In this document: in pieces, positions 61,601 to 64,000 of the stretch
How the letters are laid out: the number at the start of each line of letters is the position of its first letter
Position numbering within the stretch: position 1 is the first letter of the stretch
NCBI GenBank assembly: GCA_035604215.1
Contig: DATNIW010000025.1
Coordinates: forward strand, 15,374 to 79,373
DNA: 64,000 bases
Source: UBA5070 sp035604215
GTDB lineage: Bacteria; Fibrobacterota; Fibrobacteria; UBA5070
Reading direction: 5' to 3'
The notes under the pieces: generated by a model
The model's database searches: none
The model's input: the letters and a program-made list of their open reading frames with translations, nothing else
What the model was told of the DNA's origin: nothing
Program-made: the position numbers and the translations under genes

Positions 61601-61886
61601 CTTGTCGGGTGGCGAATCCTTCATGGTCTCGTTGGCCCTGGCCCTGGGTCTCTCCCACCTCGCGGGAGGGAACCTCCGCATCGAATCCCTGTTCATCGAC
61701 GAGGGGTTCGGCAGCCTGGACCCCTCCACGCTGCGCACGGTGATGGGCGCCCTGTCCAACCTGCACGCGCAGGGACGCAAGGTGGGGGTGATCACGCACG
61801 TGGAGGAGATGAAGGAGCAGATCGACGTCCGGATCGAAGTCGTTCGCGTCGGACCAGGTCTCAGCCAGGTCAGGGTGGTCGGATGA
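58638..61886 (+). CDS. sbcC: Exonuclease SbcCD ATPase subunit SbcC (SMC-like)
   Basis: 1082 aa. N-terminal ATPase lobe: YAITGPTGSGKSSILDAMCLALY (Walker A) and Q-loop region FDQFIRTVLLAQGRFAEFLRA. Two long coiled coils flank the zinc hook CPVC (C532, C535) in GQECPVCGSRHHP. The C-terminal lobe has the signature LSGGESFMVSLALALGLSHL and Walker B LFIDEGFGSLDPSTL. GTG start coupled to sbcD; stop overlaps the next ATG. Parts of the coiled coil look less GC-rich than neighbouring genes. Confidence 0.96.
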   Translation: MRILAIRGENIASLDRFEIDFRVEPLASAGIYAITGPTGSGKSSILDAMCLALYQDVPRMDGNYQREAKIASVFGEIGQVDIRNLIRRGTSTGFAETDFVGIDGEAYRAHWGWHAAKRKGAASQERITLTRLPGGEILADAKQVAQEKIRSLLGLTFDQFIRTVLLAQGRFAEFLRADVESRADLLEKLTGTDIYSRISLAVHERKVTEESKRHELEIRLREIASLSPEQREAKLDRSRELAEVLPALASGFDATRDLLAAVRSWKIARRESVALADQTGSVRSAVESAKKSRDGAKESLEAFAIHRKETESEIQRAVALDARLEAQLFSEQDCTQRESASTRKLLALESDENDLRKLIIGAEGTLAEIVAFLESKSRLAPVAQNWGHCRSLLNLCTKAREEQRTQEHSRGILQERIHEWEPQELELSANILLEERLLDGIDRDALPRRRKESLERLEDLSQALRHAELDAEESSLETRSRWNADGFERARAKEFLALEKWNQTRNLADSLRISVSESVQRMRETLVEGQECPVCGSRHHPHGADSTSALLDLLARHERELSAAEDQLGLVRKEVAGFEATLEQCRLEQERIGRGRKESGCVSDALRSEIQDLGDQASLDWLHQQVVSIEEAISGIELARETMARVSGQKHKLSEISRSFDADRTALERSCEATEKAERDFQEHARTLDGIFGPDSPWRVNWESNQREFVERLERQIPEYLGKATAKDACEAELKQDRLRMEGIKPQLEDARSESREAARRLRDVVGTVLTLREERLQLLGGRSVTETQEEIAGQETFLTRELELRQDELDSRLLENERHETLRERRSRDAAVLEERILREAPSRTETWPTFPPGSEPDPDSIEAMLLEALEGAERALSGARDERASLEAELKLDRDAVETSELVQQRIERQSSIVARWAALSASIGSASGKLFKVVAQRYTLEVLLEEANRELSLIAPRYSLRIIEDTMHFGVVDRDAFGEIRPVHTLSGGESFMVSLALALGLSHLAGGNLRIESLFIDEGFGSLDPSTLRTVMGALSNLHAQGRKVGVITHVEEMKEQIDVRIEVVRVGPGLSQVRVVG

Positions 61887-63901
61887 CGCTTCTGCCCCTC
61901 CTCTGGCTCGCGACCACGGCCACAACAGACTACAAGGCCGTTCAATCTTCCGAGGATTCCTCCGTTTTCGATTCCGGAACCGTCCACCGACTCCCCACCA
62001 CGACCGTGGTGGGAATCCGCCGCCTTCGGATGGAATCCGTGGATTCGTCGGACTGGACCACGCACGCGGGACTTGGCCAATCCGGACCGCTGGAGTCCCT
62101 GCGGGATCGGCCGGGGATCTCGAGCCAAGGCGAATTCTCCGGGCAATTTTCGTCCACGGGAATGCCGTACGAGGGAGGCGCCGTGACCTGGGACGGCGCG
62201 GACATCCCCTGGCCATGGCATTTCGGGGGACTCTTCGGCGTGCTGGACGCCGCCGCCGTCGGAAAGGCTTCCTGGGACCCTACCGGTGGAGGCGCCTCCC
62301 TCGCCGGTGGTGGAGGCTGGCTGGAAACGGGCAGCAAGGCGACCACCTCCCGCTCCGAGGGGTTCCACGGATCCCTGGAGGCGGGAACCATCGACGGTTC
62401 CGCGGCGGTCTGGGGTACGCGAGGCGACTGGTCGGTCCAAGCCTGCTATCGGCGGACCTGGCTAGACCCCGCCTTGGAACTCGCCCACCATGAGGGCTGG
62501 AGTTCGGAAGAACTCGTCATCCAGTTTTGGGACGCCACGGCCGCGGTGGCCTGGAGCCGCGGACCATGGAGCGCCCACGTGGGAATCTTCGCCTCGGCCG
62601 ATTCCCTGTCGGTGGGCGCCACGGACAGTCTGGACGGGCTGCTCTCCTCCTGGCGCAACACCGTCGTTCCTGCGTCGTTGGAATGGAGCGAGGACGGGTG
62701 GGGTGTCGGAGCCGACCTCTCCTTGTCCGACTACACCCGCTACGACGACGAACTGTCCGCGTCCGACACGTTGGATCTCCATTCCTTCTCGGTGCACACG
62801 AGGCAGGACATCTCGGAAACATCGCGGTTGGAGACCGGTCTGCGATTTCGGATGTGGAACACGAGCTACGCGGAGGCGGACCATCCGGTTTCCGGATTCC
62901 CCGGCGATTCCCATCGGAATCTCCTGGAGCCGTGGATCTCCGTCCTGGTGAAACCGGATCCATGGAACGCGAAGGTCTGGTTGGGCCTGGCGCACGACGA
63001 ACGCGACCCCTCGGCTCCGCAAGGAGGAGTTCGCCTGGGATGGGGCGAAGGATATTGGAGCCTCCAGACCGACTTGGAACGGAAGATCGTCCCCGTCTCG
63101 GTGCTGGGGAGCATCACCGACGGAACGGAGATGCCCTCACCCGTCTGGTTCTTCCCCACCGGGGCCTCGCCGCGGACCACGGCTCTGCATGTGTCCGCCT
63201 TGCGCTCCGAAACCGGGACGCAGGGATCTCCCTCCACGGAGTTCCGCGCCCTGGGCTGGTTGAGGTCGACCGAGGGGCTGTGGGCGTGGGAAGGCGTATG
63301 GAACCTTGGACCCCCGGAAAACCTTGTCCGGACCTCCTACCGGGAGGATGCGGGATCGGCTGGTCTGGACCTGTCCGGGAGGATCCTGTTCGACCGACTG
63401 GAACTCGGGGGCCGCCAGACCGTTTCCTTGGATGTCGTCCAGCGCCGACCGCAGGACGGCACGACGTTTCCCGTCCAATGGGCGCCGTGGGACCAGAGAC
63501 TGCAGACGGAATTCGACGCGGCCTGGGCCTGGAAGGGCTCGGTGCGCGCCATCGCGGGGAAGTTCTTCCTTCGCAGCCGGTTGGTCCTCCACAACAACAG
63601 CGGAACCCTTCGACCGGATGTCGCGGGATGGACGCTGCCCTCTCCCGGCCTCGACCTGGACACCCTCGCCACTGGCACCAAGGAGGTCGCAGGGCAACGA
63701 AGGGCGCCTTATTTCCGGATGGACCTCACTCCGGTGGAATTCGGCCGAGAGGGCTCCTGGACGGCGTTCTGGAGCATCGTCGACCTCACCGACCAGCGCA
63801 ATCCACTGGCCTGGGTTTCGAATGCACCCAACGTCGCTCCCCAGGAAATCGACCAAATCCCCTTTCTCCCGGTGGTGTTCGGTGTCCGTTTACTCTTCTA
63901 G
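61883..63901 (+). CDS. TonB-dependent receptor-like outer-membrane protein
   Basis: 672 aa; the ATG overlaps the sbcC stop. A short signal sequence is followed by a plug-like domain (about 40-140: LESLRDRPGISSQGEFSGQFSSTGMPYEGGAVTWDGADIPWP, then FGVLDAAAVGKASWDPTGGGASLAGGGGWLE). A long beta-barrel ends in PFLPVVFGVRLLF, with terminal Phe. No N-terminal carboxypeptidase-like domain or clear TonB box is seen. Substrate unknown. The following gene starts inside its last 20 bases, as with receptor/surface-lipoprotein pairs. Confidence 0.87.
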   Translation: MTLLPLLWLATTATTDYKAVQSSEDSSVFDSGTVHRLPTTTVVGIRRLRMESVDSSDWTTHAGLGQSGPLESLRDRPGISSQGEFSGQFSSTGMPYEGGAVTWDGADIPWPWHFGGLFGVLDAAAVGKASWDPTGGGASLAGGGGWLETGSKATTSRSEGFHGSLEAGTIDGSAAVWGTRGDWSVQACYRRTWLDPALELAHHEGWSSEELVIQFWDATAAVAWSRGPWSAHVGIFASADSLSVGATDSLDGLLSSWRNTVVPASLEWSEDGWGVGADLSLSDYTRYDDELSASDTLDLHSFSVHTRQDISETSRLETGLRFRMWNTSYAEADHPVSGFPGDSHRNLLEPWISVLVKPDPWNAKVWLGLAHDERDPSAPQGGVRLGWGEGYWSLQTDLERKIVPVSVLGSITDGTEMPSPVWFFPTGASPRTTALHVSALRSETGTQGSPSTEFRALGWLRSTEGLWAWEGVWNLGPPENLVRTSYREDAGSAGLDLSGRILFDRLELGGRQTVSLDVVQRRPQDGTTFPVQWAPWDQRLQTEFDAAWAWKGSVRAIAGKFFLRSRLVLHNNSGTLRPDVAGWTLPSPGLDLDTLATGTKEVAGQRRAPYFRMDLTPVEFGREGSWTAFWSIVDLTDQRNPLAWVSNAPNVAPQEIDQIPFLPVVFGVRLLF

Positions 63902-64000
63902 GCTCCCGCTCCCGTTCGCTTTCGCGATCCTTTGCGGATGCATCGGTCCCTGGGATGCGACGCCTTCGAACGATTCTCCGGAAATCCGCGCCGCGGTGGC
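63882..64000 (+). CDS. Putative lipoprotein, 5' part only (runs off the window)
   Basis: A GTG at 63882 overlaps the receptor gene by 20 bp and opens a frame through the window end. The first residues look like a lipoprotein signal: basic Arg, then PLPFAFAILCGC with a lipobox-like LCGC. The visible mature part continues IGPWDATPSNDSPEIRAAV. It is likely a surface lipoprotein partner of the receptor, comparable in position to Bacteroidota receptor/lipoprotein pairs. The family cannot be assigned from 39 codons. Confidence 0.55.
   Translation, partial: MSVYSSRLPLPFAFAILCGCIGPWDATPSNDSPEIRAAV

Noticed and set aside
1..64000. Search for a prophage, defence island, CRISPR array or transposase
   Set aside because: Nearly all sequence is filled by recognisable chromosomal genes. 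No integrase, transposase, cas gene, regularly spaced repeat or tRNA-associated att site was seen.

Overview
This is a GC-rich (by eye about two thirds G+C), almost gap-free bacterial chromosome segment. It is dominated by housekeeping genes in long, tightly overlapping operons. A TIGR02147-type protein (a family I know mainly from Fibrobacter), outer-membrane proteins (TonB receptor, D15-like barrel, lipoproteins), T9SS-like C-terminal domains and Bacteroidota-like promoter elements point to a GC-rich member of the Fibrobacterota or a nearby FCB lineage. That assignment is inference. I see no prophage, IS element, CRISPR array, rRNA or tRNA, and no gene-free stretch longer than about 200 bp.

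Layout. 1-1172: rnhB and a bacilliredoxin (minus strand). 1251-7486: dnaG-rpoD-rel macromolecular synthesis/stringent-response operon with two small downstream genes. 7560-12327: trpE-G-D-C plus an overlapping BASS-family transporter. 12314-13505 (minus): an HDOD protein and a small partner. 13642-16534: guaB, an LpxH-like phosphoesterase, an MBL-fold hydrolase. 16575-17543 (minus): mtgA. 17681-24306: rpoZ-coaBC-UDG-like-dnaB-mlaE-mlaF-radA. 24318-26871 (minus): a D15-like barrel, a TIGR02147 protein and a lipoprotein. 26923-30582: proS, YtxJ (minus), S41 lipoprotein protease. 30599-36480: transglutaminase/DUF2126 protein (minus) divergent from circularly permuted ATP-grasp and alpha-E genes. 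36490-40668 (minus): GT2 glycosyltransferase, recQ, subtilase. 40819-44417: livHMGF. 44488-47409: a secreted GH101-like glycosidase. 47431-47549: a REP-like inverted-repeat element. 47573-50368 (minus): type IV pilin, an unknown TPR-like protein, an SO_0444-type metal permease. 50567-51739: ribBA with a degenerate RibA half. 51760-53431 (minus): REC-HATPase regulator and pirin. 53588-64000: rluD-receptor kinase, then sbcD-sbcC-TonB receptor-lipoprotein (cut by the window end).

Gene organisation. Within operons the next start codon usually overlaps the previous stop as NTGA (ATGA, GTGA, TTGA and once apparently CTGA), so translational coupling is the rule. At the first gene of many transcription units an A/T-rich 8-mer close to TAnnTTTG ends only 4-8 nt before the start codon, often with no Shine-Dalgarno sequence. 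This suggests leaderless or near-leaderless mRNAs driven by a Bacteroidota-like sigma factor. The rpoD in this window carries substitutions in region 2.4 that fit this idea.

The least-understood parts are the barrel/TIGR02147/lipoprotein operon, the ATP-grasp/alpha-E/transglutaminase locus, the REP-like element at 47.5 kb, and a receptor kinase with a lectin-like external domain.
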